A stretch of 64,000 nt of DNA from CAVZBW01 sp963773635 (GCA_963773635.1 CAVZBW010000005.1:1116001-1180000); one strand, 5' to 3'; shown: positions 9,059 to 18,282, counted from the first letter of the stretch. Made by a program: numbers and translations. The notes: generated from the sequence alone by a model not told the origin.

Positions 9059-9606
9059 GAATCAGCCAATTCGGGGTGCCTGGGGATGCGGCGCGCCACG
9101 GTCACGAGCGTACCGCCGTACTGACGGGTCCTGACGACATCCCAGCCGCCGAGCACCCCGAGCTCGTGATCGGATTCGAGCACGGCGAGACCTGCGGGCA
9201 ACAGCTCGAGCAGTCGTTGCCATCGGTCGAAGGCATATGGCGGATCGCAGAAGGCGACGTCGAAACGGCGGGGGGCGACCCCGGCGAGCCAATCGGGCAG
9301 CGAGGCCCGGATGAAGTGCACCGATTCGCCGGCCAGGCCGGCGTGCTCCAGGTTGTGACGCGCCGCCGCGAGCGAACGGGCATCCCGATCGACGAAGGTG
9401 GCGGCCGCCGCGCCTCGCGACAGCGCCTCGGCCCCGAGGGCGCCGCTGCCACAGAAGAGGTCGAGAACGTCGAGGCCCTCCACCCCGCCGAGGCTCCCGA
9501 GGATGTCGAAGACTGCCTCCCGGACGCGATCGGAGGTCGGCCGCACGCCCGATGGGAGACGCGCGGGGAGGCGACGACCCCGACTGCGGCCCCCGATGAC
9601 CCGCAC
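9055..9606 (-). CDS. rsmD: 16S rRNA (guanine-966-N2)-methyltransferase RsmD
   Basis: 183 aa. SAM-dependent N2 methylation of G966 in 16S rRNA. It starts MRVIGGRSRGRRL, typical of RsmD, with the PTSDRVREAVFDIL substrate helix, SAM-binding motif I LDLFCGSGALGAEALSRGA (about 46-64) and the catalytic motif IV DPPY near residue 117. The ATG at 9606 is the first of the frame. The gene forms an rsmD-coaD pair with a 4-nt overlap, as in many bacteria. Confidence 0.94.
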   Translation of the reverse strand: MRVIGGRSRGRRLPARLPSGVRPTSDRVREAVFDILGSLGGVEGLDVLDLFCGSGALGAEALSRGAAAATFVDRDARSLAAARHNLEHAGLAGESVHFIRASLPDWLAGVAPRRFDVAFCDPPYAFDRWQRLLELLPAGLAVLESDHELGVLGGWDVVRTRQYGGTLVTVARRIPRHPELADS

Positions 9607-9660
9607 GGGTCCACCGTAGCGAAGGCACCGCCCTTGCCTGCGTCATCCCCTGGACTCGCG

Positions 9661-11865
9661 TCAGCTCTTGAAGAGGTACTCCTCCTCGTCCTCCTCGAGC
9701 ACGAGGCGCACCTCGTCGGAGAGCACCTCGTGGGCGGCGAGCAAAGGGTCCCCCTCCACCACCGCCTCGGCCACCCCTCGGGCCCGCTCGAGCAGGTCCC
9801 GATCCCGGCGCAGCGAGGCCAGGCGGAGGTCGCTGCGGCCGGTCTGGCGGGCACCCAGGATCGTTCCCTCGCCGCGCACGTCGAGGTCCACCTCGGCAAG
9901 GGCAAAGCCGTCGGTCGAGGACTCGAGGGCGCCGAGGCGTTCGCCGGCTCCCGGCGTCGATCCCCGCCCGAGGAGGAAGCACCAACTCTGGTCTCCCGAC
10001 CGGCCGACCCGGCCGCGGAGCTGGTGGAGCTGGGCGATGCCGAAGCGCTGCGCGTCCTCGATCACCATGACCGTGGCCTCGGGCACGTCGACCCCCACCT
10101 CGATCACGGTCGTGGCGACCATGACCGGATGCGAGCCGCTGCGGAAGGACGCCATCGCGGCGTCCCGGTCGGCCGCCGACATCTGGCCGTGCAGCAGGGT
10201 GAGCGGGATCCCCGCGAGGGTCTGCTGGGCGAGCCGGTCCGCCTCGGCGACCGCGGACTTCGCCTCGATGCGAGTGGAACCCTCGACCAGCGGGCACACG
10301 ATGTAGGCGCGCCGGCCGGCCGCCACCTCCGAGCGCACCCGCTCCCAGGCCGCCTCCTCGTCGGCAGGCGTCCGGGCCCAGACCGTCTCCACCGGGCGCC
10401 TCCCGGGCGGGCTCTCGTCCAGCACGGTCATGTCGAGGTCGCCGAAGAGCACCATGGCCGCGGTCCTCGGGATCGGGGTGGCCGTCATCACGAGGAGGTC
10501 CGGATGGGCGTCGGCGCTGCGACCCTTGTCCCGGAGCGCGGCGCGCTGCTCGACGCCGAAGCGGTGCTGCTCGTCGATGACCACCACACCGAGCGAGCGG
10601 AACCGCACGTCCTCGGTCAAGAGCGCGTGCGTCCCCACCACCAGGTCCACGGTTCCGAGCTCGAGACCCTGCCGGATCCTGGCGCGCTCGGAGGCGGGGG
10701 TCCGGTTGGTGAGGAGCGACACGCCGAGCGGGCGCTCGCCCCCCAGTCGGTCGGGGTCGGCAACCGACAACGCTCGGGTCAGCGAGCGGACCACCGCATG
10801 GTGCTGCTCGGCCAGGACCGCCGTCGGCGCCATCAACGCGCCCTGGTGGCCGCCCTGGACGGCGCCGAGCAGGGCCGCCACGGCCACCACCGTCTTGCCC
10901 GACCCGACGTCGCCCTGCAGCAGGCGGTGCATCGGAACCGGCTGGGAGAGGTCGGTGAGGATCTGACCGAGGGCCTCACGCTGTGCCCCGGTCAGCTCGA
11001 AGGGCACCCCCTCGAGAAAGGTCCGGATCAGCGAATGATCCGCCCCGAGACGTGGTTCCGCTCCGGGCAGGTCGAGCTCGGAGACCTTGTGGCGGATGCC
11101 CTGCGAGTCCCGCTCGAGCGCCCGCCGTCGGAGCACCACGGCGGTCTGCAGGCGCAGCAGCTCGTCAAAGGCCAACCGCTGGCGCGCCGGACCGACATCC
11201 CCCAGGGACTCGGGGTGATGGATGGCCCAGAGGGCACTCGTGCGGTCGATCAGGCCGAGCCGACCCTGCCAGTCGGAGTCGAGCGGCTCGGCGAGGGGGC
11301 CGGCCCGATCGAGCGCCTCGGTCACGAAACGACCGAGCTCCCAACTCGAGAGGCCCGCCTTGGCCGACGCCGGGTAGACGGGGACGACTCGCCGAGTCCG
11401 GGATCCCGTCGCCTCTCCGGCGGCGTCCCCCGCCGAGACCAGGTCCACGACCGGGTTGGTCATCTGGCGTTCGCCCCGGTAGGTGTCGAGCTTGCCAAAG
11501 AAGAGCGCTTGGGAGCCCCGCGGGAGCTGGCGGTGGCGCCACGCCTGGTTGAAGAAGACGACCCGCATCCCCCCCGTGCCGTCGTGCACGGTCAGCTCGA
11601 CCAGGGCCTTGCCGCGGCGGGTACGCCGGGCATGTGCGGAGCGCACCTCCGCCAGGACCACCGCCTCGTCCCCGACGGCCAGGTCCCGCAGATCGGCCTG
11701 CCGGGTCCGGTCGATGTACCGACGCGGGTAGGTGGTCAGCAGGTCGAGCACCGTGGAGATGCCCATGGAGTCGAGCGACTTGGCCCGCTCGGGGCCGACC
11801 TCGCCGAGCACGTCGACGGAGAGCTCCTGGAGTCGGCGGAGCCGCCGGCCTCCCGTCCGGTTCAC
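9661..11865 (-). CDS. recG: ATP-dependent DNA helicase RecG
   Basis: 734 aa. Branch-migrating superfamily-2 helicase that regresses stalled forks. Visible elements are the N-terminal wedge/OB domain, Walker A GDVGSGKTVVAVAALLG, the RecG-type motif II DEQHRFGVEQR, motif III MTATPIPRTAA, and the C-terminal helicase motifs VIEVGVDVPEAT and QLHQLRGRVGR. The GTG at 11865 overlaps the stop of the FakA-like gene (GTGA), giving MNRTGGRRLRRLQEL and normal length; the longer open frame upstream is antisense-like. Downstream is rsmD. Confidence 0.95.
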   Translation of the reverse strand: MNRTGGRRLRRLQELSVDVLGEVGPERAKSLDSMGISTVLDLLTTYPRRYIDRTRQADLRDLAVGDEAVVLAEVRSAHARRTRRGKALVELTVHDGTGGMRVVFFNQAWRHRQLPRGSQALFFGKLDTYRGERQMTNPVVDLVSAGDAAGEATGSRTRRVVPVYPASAKAGLSSWELGRFVTEALDRAGPLAEPLDSDWQGRLGLIDRTSALWAIHHPESLGDVGPARQRLAFDELLRLQTAVVLRRRALERDSQGIRHKVSELDLPGAEPRLGADHSLIRTFLEGVPFELTGAQREALGQILTDLSQPVPMHRLLQGDVGSGKTVVAVAALLGAVQGGHQGALMAPTAVLAEQHHAVVRSLTRALSVADPDRLGGERPLGVSLLTNRTPASERARIRQGLELGTVDLVVGTHALLTEDVRFRSLGVVVIDEQHRFGVEQRAALRDKGRSADAHPDLLVMTATPIPRTAAMVLFGDLDMTVLDESPPGRRPVETVWARTPADEEAAWERVRSEVAAGRRAYIVCPLVEGSTRIEAKSAVAEADRLAQQTLAGIPLTLLHGQMSAADRDAAMASFRSGSHPVMVATTVIEVGVDVPEATVMVIEDAQRFGIAQLHQLRGRVGRSGDQSWCFLLGRGSTPGAGERLGALESSTDGFALAEVDLDVRGEGTILGARQTGRSDLRLASLRRDRDLLERARGVAEAVVEGDPLLAAHEVLSDEVRLVLEEDEEEYLFKS

Positions 11866-13534
11866 TCGACGCCGAGAAGGTATGGATACAGGGGCTGGCC
11901 GCCGTGGTGGACCTCGGCGGCAACCGAGGGATGCTCGTCGTGGAGCCACTCGGTGATCCGACGGGTGTCCGCGGCGGAGGATCCCTCGCCCTCGATGATC
12001 GTGACGAGCTCGTGCTCCTCGCCAATCAAGGCGCCCAGCAACGCGCACACGACGTCGGAGAGCGTGTCTCCAAAGGTCACCACCCCCTCACGGGAGAGGG
12101 CAATCCATTGCCCCTGACGGACCGACCCGGCCGCCGTCTCCGCGTCGCGCACCGCCCGGGTGATCTCCCCGGGCACGACGCGGCTCGCGGAAGCGGTCAT
12201 GGCGCAGAGGTTGTCCTCCAGCTCGGAGGCCGGGTCGTACGCCAGGAGGGCCGCGAAGCCCTCGACGATGCTGTCGGTCGGCACGACCGCCACTCTCCCC
12301 GGGGCGAGCGCGCCGACCTGATCCGCCACGAGCCGCACGTTGGTGTTGTTGGGCAGGATGACGACCTGTCGCGAACCCGTGGACTCGACCGCCTCGAGCA
12401 GCTGCCCCGTCGAAGGGTTGAGGGTCTGGCCACCCTGCACCTGCCAAAAAGCCCCGAGGGACCGGAAGATGCGGCCCAGCCCAACGCCGTTGACGACCGC
12501 CACCACGGCTGTGGTGGGTGGCGGGCCGGACGGCATCGGCGCCGCGTCCCCGCCGGAGGCGCTCTCGCGCACCCACCGCTCCTCCTCCACCTGTTCGAGA
12601 AGGTCGGTGACCCGGATGTCCCGAGGCCGGCCGGCGTCCAGGGCGGCCTCGATGGCGGCGCCGATGTCCTGCGTGTGGATGTGGCAATTCCACAAGCCGT
12701 TGCCGCCCACGACCACGATGGAGTCTCCGATCCCCGCCCAGACCTCCTTGAGATCCGGGATCGTGTCGTCCGGGGCCTCGAGCAGGTACATCACCTCGTA
12801 GCGGAGGTCGGCGACGTCCTCCACGGGCTCACCGGTCACGGGGGCCCCGAGGCCGGCCTCCCATCCGGTGGCGCCGGTGCCGGGGGTCGCCGCGGGCTCG
12901 GGCGGCGGCAGCACGCGGCCGTCGACCACCCCGAGCAACGCGTCGAAGAGGAGCACCAGCCCGGCGCCCCCCGCGTCCACCACGCCGGCCCGCTTGAGTG
13001 CCGGGAGCATCTCGGGGGTGCGCTCGAGGGTCTCGCCGGCGCTCTGGCGCGCCGCGTCGAGCATCTCTACGAGGGTGCCACCCGCGGCCCGGGACGCGGC
13101 CTCCGCGGCGGCGGCGGCCACCGTGAGGATCGTGCCCTCGACGGGTCGCACGACGGCCTGACACGCGCGAGCTCACTGGCGTGGGCCAGCGCATCGGCGA
13201 GCTCCGTCGGCCCGGCCTCGTCCGCCGCGGCGAGCCGCTCCCCGGCACCCCTCAGGAGCTGGGAGAGGATGACGCCCGAATTGCCACGGGCGCCCATGAG
13301 CGAGCCGTGGGAGATGGCCTTGCACATCTCCCCCATCGAGGCCGCGTCGGCCAGCCCGTCCAGCTCGGTCACGACCGCGTCGAGCGTGAGGGCCATGTTG
13401 GTACCGGTGTCGCCGTCGGGCACCGGGTACACGTTGAGCCGATTGAGCGTTTCCCGGTGGCTCCGGAGCAGGTCTCGATAGGTCACCATGGTCTCGCGGA
13501 GATCCGCAGAACACAGCCTCTCCGCCGGAACCAT
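11862..13534 (-). pseudogene. DAK-domain / FakA-like fatty-acid kinase subunit, interrupted by one apparent frameshift
   Basis: Two minus-strand frames together make one YloV/FakA-type protein of about 557 aa. Frame one (13534 to about 13165) starts MVPAERLCSADLRE and has the DhaL ATP-binding motif NVYPVPDGDTGTNMALTL plus ARGNSGVILSQLLRG. Frame two (about 13165 to 11862) resumes at AVVRPVEGTILTV and includes KRAGVVDAGGAGLVLL and the C-terminal half (VVILPNNTNVR). The family pairs ATP-binding FakA with fatty-acid-binding FakB; no fakB is seen here. The join falls in a GCTCGCGCG run near 13150-13175 and needs one base added (or two removed). It overlaps recG by 4 nt, the common fakA-recG order. 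Both halves are well conserved, so a sequence error is more likely than decay. Confidence 0.85.
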
Positions 13535-13661
13535 TCTCGGGATGCTAATGTTTTGGTCCGATCGTAAGCCTGGGAGCCCGGAGTTGATCGGCTCCCGGCT
13601 ATCCGGACCGAAGAGCCCCGTCCCATCTTGGATGGGGTGGCGTCCGAGGAGGAGCCTCGCC

Positions 13662-13875
13662 ATGGCAGCCGTGTGCGAAATTTCGCGGAAAGAAGCCGTC
13701 GTTCGGCATGAACCTCAGCCACTCCCATCGCCGGACCAAGCGCCGCTGGAACCCCAACATCCAGCGGGTCAGGGCGGTGGTCGACGGGAGGCCGAAGCGC
13801 CTCCACGTGTGTACCTCGTGCATCCGCTCGGGCAAGGTCACGAAGCGAGCCCCTCGGACACAGGTCCCTGCCTGA
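13662..13875 (+). pseudogene. rpmB: 50S ribosomal protein L28, with a 1-nt apparent insertion near codon 8
   Basis: The ATG at 13662 follows a strong AGGAGG and begins MAAVCEI; an extra base in ATTTCGCGG (13681-13688) then shifts the frame. From 13687 the next frame reads GKKPSFGMNLSHSHRRTKR, WNPNIQRVRAVVDGRPKRL and CTSCIRSGKVTKR, an ordinary L28 with both cysteine pairs if the first is restored (C-E-I-C). The corrected length is 70 aa. There is no start codon in the second frame that would give a working N-terminus. L28 is a core ribosomal protein, so a true loss is unlikely unless a second copy exists. It is divergent from the FakA-like gene, a common pairing. Confidence 0.88.
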
Positions 13876-13900
13876 GGCCGGACGCCGAGTCCGGTGCCGC

Positions 13901-14356
13901 TCACGGGAGCCGCACCACCGCCCGGGACCTTCGCACCCAGAGGTCCTCGCAGCAGTGGATCGCGCACGAGGCATCGCCACACCCCCGGTAGTCGATGACC
14001 AGACGCGCCGGGGAGCCCCGGTAGACGACTTGGAGGACCCGGAGAACGTCCTCGGCCACCTCGTCGGGAAACCTTTCGAAGTCCCACCTCCGCTGCCACC
14101 GGATCCCGTCGCGCCCCGGCGGGAGCCATCCGAGCGAGACCATGCGGTCGACGTCCTCGCCCGCCATCCAGGTCCCGTCCCCGAGCGCGCTGTTTCCCGC
14201 AGCCTCGCCGACCACCAGCGATCGGGTCACGTGGCAGAGGAGGTACGCCTCCGAGGACGTGAGACGCACGGTGACCAGGCCGCCGCCCGCAGCCTCGGCC
14301 ACCCTCAGCCACTCGCAGAGCTCCTGCGCCCTCCTCGACCACGGTCCGAGCACCAT
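13901..14356 (-). CDS. TY-Chap-like domain protein (uncertain)
   Basis: 151 aa. Function unknown. A soluble alpha/beta protein with an amphipathic first helix (WSRRAQELCEWLRVAE), a beta strand VTVRLTSSEAYLLCHV, and a motif LGWLPPGRDGIRWQRRW resembling the GWEPP...W-R-W segment of actinobacterial TY-Chap/YbjN-like proteins. Four cysteines near the C-terminus (C-GDASCAIHCC) are notable for a cytosolic protein and might bind a metal. It converges with rpmB (25-bp gap). The ATG at 14356 has no clear ribosome-binding site. Confidence 0.5.
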   Translation of the reverse strand: MVLGPWSRRAQELCEWLRVAEAAGGGLVTVRLTSSEAYLLCHVTRSLVVGEAAGNSALGDGTWMAGEDVDRMVSLGWLPPGRDGIRWQRRWDFERFPDEVAEDVLRVLQVVYRGSPARLVIDYRGCGDASCAIHCCEDLWVRRSRAVVRLP

Positions 14357-14464
14357 CGACGGGAACCCTAGGACCGGGGTGTGACCACGTGGCCGGGCTC
14401 GAGGAGGTCCAGCCCGTGCGGCGACCGCCGGAGGCGCCCCATCGAGCTGGGCGACGGGCGCGCC

Positions 14465-14764
14465 CTATCGACTGCGGCGGGAAGCGCCCTTCTTGGCGCC
14501 CGGGCGCTTTTGCTGCTGGTACTCGGTGATCAGGCGCTCGTATCGCTGAACGAGACGCGGCAGCGTGGTCCCCAAGACCTGGCAGAGCATGCGCAGCTCG
14601 ACGAGGTCGAGGCGTCGCTGTCCCGACTCGTAGTCCGAGACGAACGACTGCGATCGCCGCATGGCCTCGGCGACGTCGACCTGCCGCAGCCCCGAGTGCA
14701 GACGCACGTCGCGCAGCAGAGATGCCAGAATCTCGTGCTCCGGTGTGTAGATGCTCCGCCCCAC
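14465..14764 (-). CDS. XRE-family helix-turn-helix regulator
   Basis: 99 aa from the GTG at 14764. A Cro/C1-type DNA-binding domain covers residues about 15-70: GLRQVDVAEAMRRSQSFVSD is the helix-turn-helix, followed by YESGQRRLDLVELRMLCQVL. A short basic C-terminal tail (QQQKRPGAKKGASRRSR) follows. Such small XRE proteins usually repress nearby genes, but none here is obviously its target. The start is uncertain because the frame stays open upstream to 14902 without a convincing ribosome-binding site. Confidence 0.75.
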   Translation of the reverse strand: MGRSIYTPEHEILASLLRDVRLHSGLRQVDVAEAMRRSQSFVSDYESGQRRLDLVELRMLCQVLGTTLPRLVQRYERLITEYQQQKRPGAKKGASRRSR

Positions 14765-14982
14765 CTCGCCAGTAGGGAGGCCAGGAGCGGATATCGAAAA
14801 TCCTGATGAGCACCGCCATCCATCGTGAACAACACCTCCACGAATAGACCGGCCCGTGAACAGGCGGACCGGCGGAAACCGGGGCCGCACAGAGCTTCGC
14901 ACTCCTGTGGCGAAGTCGCTCGTCCGCCACGATCACCGGCCACCGCCACTACCGGTGCCGGCTCCGTGGCCCCACGCCGAAA

Positions 14983-15000
14983 CCGGGTGTCGTCACCCGG
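14983..15000 (-). terminator. Candidate hairpin downstream of thiL
   Basis: CCGGGTG-TCGT-CACCCGG forms a 7-bp perfect stem 8 bp past the thiL stop. It has no uridine run, so it is only a candidate factor-dependent terminator or 3' stabiliser. The rest of the 243-bp gap to the HTH gene shows nothing recognisable. Confidence 0.35.
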
Positions 15001-15007
15001 CCGCGCC

Positions 15008-16021
15008 TCAGACCGGGTGTTGCCACCCGTCGATCGAGAGGGGCTGTCCCCGCAGATCGCGCTCCTCCGGATCGTCGGTGCACCATCCGATCTCCCGGGG
15101 GAGGTCGAGCCCCTCCGCTCGGAACGCCGACGCCAAGGCGTCGGGATCGGGGGCGGCGATGAGGAGTTCGAAGTCCTCCCCACCATGGAGCGCCTCCTCC
15201 TCGGTGGCCCCGGCCCGGGTGGGGACGGCCGACAGCCGGAGCCCGACCCCCGAGGCCAGGGCCAGTCGATGCAGGTCGAGGGCGAGCCCGTCGGAGACGT
15301 CCATCATCGCCGTCGCCCCGCCGAGCCTCGCAGCCTCCCCCTCGGCGATCCTGGCCACCGGCCGGCGGTGGGCGCGCCGCAGCGCATCCGCGGCGTCGTC
15401 CGGAGGCGCCGCGGCTCCCTCCGGGGCCCCCTCCTCGGGGCCCTCCCCAGCCACCTCGCGACGGAGCAGTCGCAGTCCCGCCGCAGATCCCCCGCAGGCA
15501 CCGGTCACGAAGATCGTGTCCCCCGGACCCGCGCCGGCGCGGGTCACGGCAATTCCGCCATCCAGCCGTCCGACGACGCTGACGGAGACCACGAGCTGGC
15601 TGGCCACGGTCACGTCGCCACCGACGACCGGGCAGCGATACCGAGCCGCGGCTTGAGCGATTCCGCTGGTGAGCAACCCAAAGTCCAGGCCGGGCGGCGA
15701 GCAGTAGCTGACGAGCGAGCACATCGGCCGAGCGCCCATGGCCGCCAGGTCGCTCACGGCCGCCGTCAAGGCCTTCCATCCGAAGTCGTCGAGCCCCATC
15801 AGCCCGAGATCCCCGTGGACCCCCTCGACCGCGGCATCCGTCGCCATGACCAGGGCTCCCGGCGGGGCCGAGACCACGGCGGCGTCGTCGCCCAACCACA
15901 GCTCGCCGGGTGGCGCCGAGCCCAGGTGGCGATGCAATTCGGCGAAGATCGTGGCGAGCGCCCGATCCTCCGGTCCGCCCCCCGCGTAGGGACCTGACCA
16001 GGAGGGGTTCGGTCCTTCCAC
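15008..16021 (-). CDS. thiL: Thiamine-monophosphate kinase
   Basis: 337 aa. Phosphorylates thiamine monophosphate to the pyrophosphate cofactor. It has the AIR-synthase/ThiL fold with LGDDAAVVSAPPGALVMATD near residues 42-61 (Mg-ATP aspartates), WKALTAAVSDLAAMGARP, VVGGDVTVASQLVVSVSVVG, the second nucleotide segment MMDVSDGLALDLHRLALAS and GGEDFELLIAAP. The GTG at 16021 is used. An Ala/Pro/Glu-rich insertion (about residues 185-205) is unusual but in frame. It is divergent from pckG; no other thi genes are present. Confidence 0.94.
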   Translation of the reverse strand: MEGPNPSWSGPYAGGGPEDRALATIFAELHRHLGSAPPGELWLGDDAAVVSAPPGALVMATDAAVEGVHGDLGLMGLDDFGWKALTAAVSDLAAMGARPMCSLVSYCSPPGLDFGLLTSGIAQAAARYRCPVVGGDVTVASQLVVSVSVVGRLDGGIAVTRAGAGPGDTIFVTGACGGSAAGLRLLRREVAGEGPEEGAPEGAAAPPDDAADALRRAHRRPVARIAEGEAARLGGATAMMDVSDGLALDLHRLALASGVGLRLSAVPTRAGATEEEALHGGEDFELLIAAPDPDALASAFRAEGLDLPREIGWCTDDPEERDLRGQPLSIDGWQHPV

Positions 16022-16152
16022 CCCATCTGCCTACCATGAGGATTCCGAACCCCCGGCGAACAACCCTACAAATGTACGGACAGGTACGCTCAGTGGTTGC
16101 CTGTGCGACACCAAGGTTGCCTTTACCTACATCGAGGAGGACCGGTCACCCG
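16022..16152. promoter_or_regulatory. Divergent thiL / pckG intergenic region
   Basis: 131 bp shared by two outward-facing genes. It contains an imperfect dyad TGTACGGACAGGTACG and two TTGCCT copies toward pckG that could serve as -35 elements. A GAGGAGGA lies about 12 nt before the pckG ATG, a longer spacing than usual. No single promoter can be assigned with confidence. Confidence 0.35.
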
Positions 16153-17955
16153 ATGAACCCCACCAACAACAAGAAGCTGCTCGACTGGGTGGGGGAGATC
16201 GCAGCACTGGCACAGCCGGACCGAATCGAGTGGTGTGACGGCTCGGCCGAGGAATACGACCGGCTCTGCCGGCAGCTCGTGGAGGCCGGCACGTTCCGGA
16301 CGCTCTCGGAGGCCAAGCGGCCCAACAGCTATTGGGCGCATTCGGACCCCGCCGACGTTGCCCGAGTCGAGGATCGTACGTTCATCTGCCCGAAGCGGGA
16401 GGCCGATGCCGGCCCGACCAACAACTGGGTGGAGCCGGGCGAGATGCGGGCAAAGCTCCAGGAGCTCTTCCGGGGCTGCATGCGAGGGCGCACGATGTAC
16501 GTCGTCCCCTTCTCGATGGGACCCCTCGGTTCCGACATCGCGCACATCGGGGTCGAGCTCACGGACTCGCCGTACGTGGCGGTCTCGATGCGGATCATGA
16601 CGCGCATGGGGAGGGGAGCCCTCGAGGTCCTCGGTGACCATGGGGAGTTCGTCCCCTGCATCCACTCCGTCGGTGCCCCCCTCGAGCCGGGCGAGCGCGA
16701 CGCCCCCTGGCCTTGCAACGCCGACAACAAGTACATCGTCCACTTCCCCGAGACCCGGGAGATCTGGTCCTACGGCTCGGGATACGGCGGAAACGCCCTC
16801 CTCGGAAAGAAGTGCTTCGCGCTGCGCATCGCCTCGGTCATGGCCCGAGACGACGGGTGGCTGGCCGAGCACATGCTCATCATCAAGCTGACCTCCCCGG
16901 AGGGCGAGACCCGCTACGTGACCGGCGCGTTCCCGTCCGCCTGCGGCAAGACCAACCTGGCGATGCTCATCCCGACGTTGCCGGGCTGGAAGGTGGAGAC
17001 CATCGGCGACGACATCGCCTGGATGAAGTTTGGCGCCGATGGGCGGCTGTATGCCATCAATCCGGAGGCCGGCTTCTTCGGCGTGGCACCGGGAACCAAC
17101 TTCAAGACCAATCCCAACGCCATGCTGACCATGGACGGCAACTGCATCTTCACCAACACGGCCCTCACCGACGACGGTGACGTGTGGTGGGAGGGGGCGA
17201 CCGACGAGCCGCCCGCCCACCTGACCGACTGGCGTGGCAACGACTGGACGCCCGGCGAGGACCGACCGGCCGCCCACCCCAACGCTCGGTTCACCGTGCG
17301 GGCCTCCCAGGACCCCGCGATCGCTCCGGAGTGGGAGGACCCCGTGGGCGTGCCCATCTCCGCCATCCTGCTCGGTGGTCGACGCGCCTCGGTCGTGCCC
17401 TTGGTCCTGCAGTCCTTCGACTGGGCGCACGGCGTGTTCCTCGGGTCGATCATGGCCTCCGAGACCACCGCGGCCGCCGCGGGCAAGGTCGGCAAGCTGC
17501 GCCGCGATCCCTTTGCCATGCTGCCCTTCTGCGGCTACAACATGGCCGACTACTTTGGCCACTGGCTCTCGGTGGGGGCGTCGGCCGATCCCGACAAGCT
17601 GCCCAAGATCTTCTACGTCAACTGGTTCCGCAGGGACGCCGACGGCCACCTGGTCTGGCCGGGATTCGGGGAGAATTCCCGCGTGCTCGAGTGGGTGTTC
17701 GAGAGAAGCGCCGGCCGGGGCCGCGCCGAGGAGACCCCCGTGGGCTACATACCGGCGAGCGGCGCACTGCACACCGAGGGGCTCGACGTGTCGCCCGAGA
17801 ACCTCGGGCGACTGCTCATGGTCGATCCGTCCGAATGGCGCGACGAGCTCCCGCTCATCGGCGAGCACTTCGCCCAGTTTGGCGATCACCTGCCCGACGA
17901 GCTGCGCCGGCAATTGGCGTCGCTGAGCGACCGGCTGAGCTCCAGCCCTTCCTGA
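16153..17955 (+). CDS. pckG: Phosphoenolpyruvate carboxykinase (GTP)
   Basis: 600 aa. Interconverts oxaloacetate plus GTP with PEP, CO2 and GDP; the gateway of gluconeogenesis. The GTP-family P-loop with active-site cysteine, FPSACGKTNLAML, is near residues 260-272; the metal site TIGDDIAWMKF and the RxxxxPNSYWAHSDP substrate segment near the N-terminus are intact. It ends in a typical helical C-terminus. The ATG at 16153 (MNPTNNKKLLDWV) is chosen; upstream codons are open but unlike the family. The following Lrp-type sensor gene is on the same strand, 68 bp downstream. Confidence 0.96.
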   Translation: MNPTNNKKLLDWVGEIAALAQPDRIEWCDGSAEEYDRLCRQLVEAGTFRTLSEAKRPNSYWAHSDPADVARVEDRTFICPKREADAGPTNNWVEPGEMRAKLQELFRGCMRGRTMYVVPFSMGPLGSDIAHIGVELTDSPYVAVSMRIMTRMGRGALEVLGDHGEFVPCIHSVGAPLEPGERDAPWPCNADNKYIVHFPETREIWSYGSGYGGNALLGKKCFALRIASVMARDDGWLAEHMLIIKLTSPEGETRYVTGAFPSACGKTNLAMLIPTLPGWKVETIGDDIAWMKFGADGRLYAINPEAGFFGVAPGTNFKTNPNAMLTMDGNCIFTNTALTDDGDVWWEGATDEPPAHLTDWRGNDWTPGEDRPAAHPNARFTVRASQDPAIAPEWEDPVGVPISAILLGGRRASVVPLVLQSFDWAHGVFLGSIMASETTAAAAGKVGKLRRDPFAMLPFCGYNMADYFGHWLSVGASADPDKLPKIFYVNWFRRDADGHLVWPGFGENSRVLEWVFERSAGRGRAEETPVGYIPASGALHTEGLDVSPENLGRLLMVDPSEWRDELPLIGEHFAQFGDHLPDELRRQLASLSDRLSSSPS

Positions 17956-18023
17956 CGGACACGTAGGGACCGCAGCACCCGGCGGCGGTACGATTCCTCG
18001 CGTCCGGGGCGAGGAGGATGGCA

Positions 18024-18260
18024 ATGGCGGTGCAGGCCTACGTGCTGATCCAGACCGACGTGGGGAAGGCGGCCGACGTCGCCCGCCAGGTCGCAGCCAT
18101 CGACGGCGTGGTGCAGGCCCAGGACGTGACGGGGCCCTACGACGTCATCGCCCGGACCGAAGCCAGCTCGGTGGACGACCTCGGACGCATGGTCGTCTCC
18201 CAGATCCAGCGCATCGACGGCATCACGAGGACGGTGACCTGCCCCGTCGTCAATCTCTGA
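18024..18260 (+). CDS. Stand-alone Lrp/AsnC ligand-binding (RAM) domain protein
   Basis: 78 aa. Matches only the C-terminal effector-binding alpha/beta sandwich of Lrp/AsnC regulators (YVLIQTDVGKAADVARQVAA...GPYDVIARTEASSVDDLGRMV), with no helix-turn-helix. Such stand-alone domains form decamers that bind amino acids or act as subunits for full-length regulators. AGGAGG at 18012-18017 is 6 nt from the second ATG (18024), so that start is preferred over the overlapping ATG at 18018. It lies directly after pckG, which may hint at metabolite sensing around gluconeogenesis; that is inference. Confidence 0.85.
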   Translation: MAVQAYVLIQTDVGKAADVARQVAAIDGVVQAQDVTGPYDVIARTEASSVDDLGRMVVSQIQRIDGITRTVTCPVVNL

Positions 18261-18282
18261 CCCCGACCCCGACCCCGACCCC
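18259..18282. repeat. (GACCCC)4 simple repeat
   Basis: Four perfect 6-bp units start inside the TGA stop of the Lrp-domain gene and run into the convergent spacer before the CoA-transferase gene. A fifth, degenerate unit (GAACCC) follows. The minus-strand reading GGGGTC is G-rich. No gene is disturbed. Confidence 0.8.

Noticed and set aside
9076..12117. About 1000-codon open frame opposite rsmD and recG
   Set aside because: Same reason: shadow of conserved minus-strand genes, His/Arg/Gly-rich composition without domains.
14465..14902. Longer start for the XRE regulator (14902)
   Set aside because: The added 46 residues are low-complexity and unlike XRE proteins; the GTG at 14764 directly precedes the DNA-binding domain, though no strong ribosome-binding site supports either.
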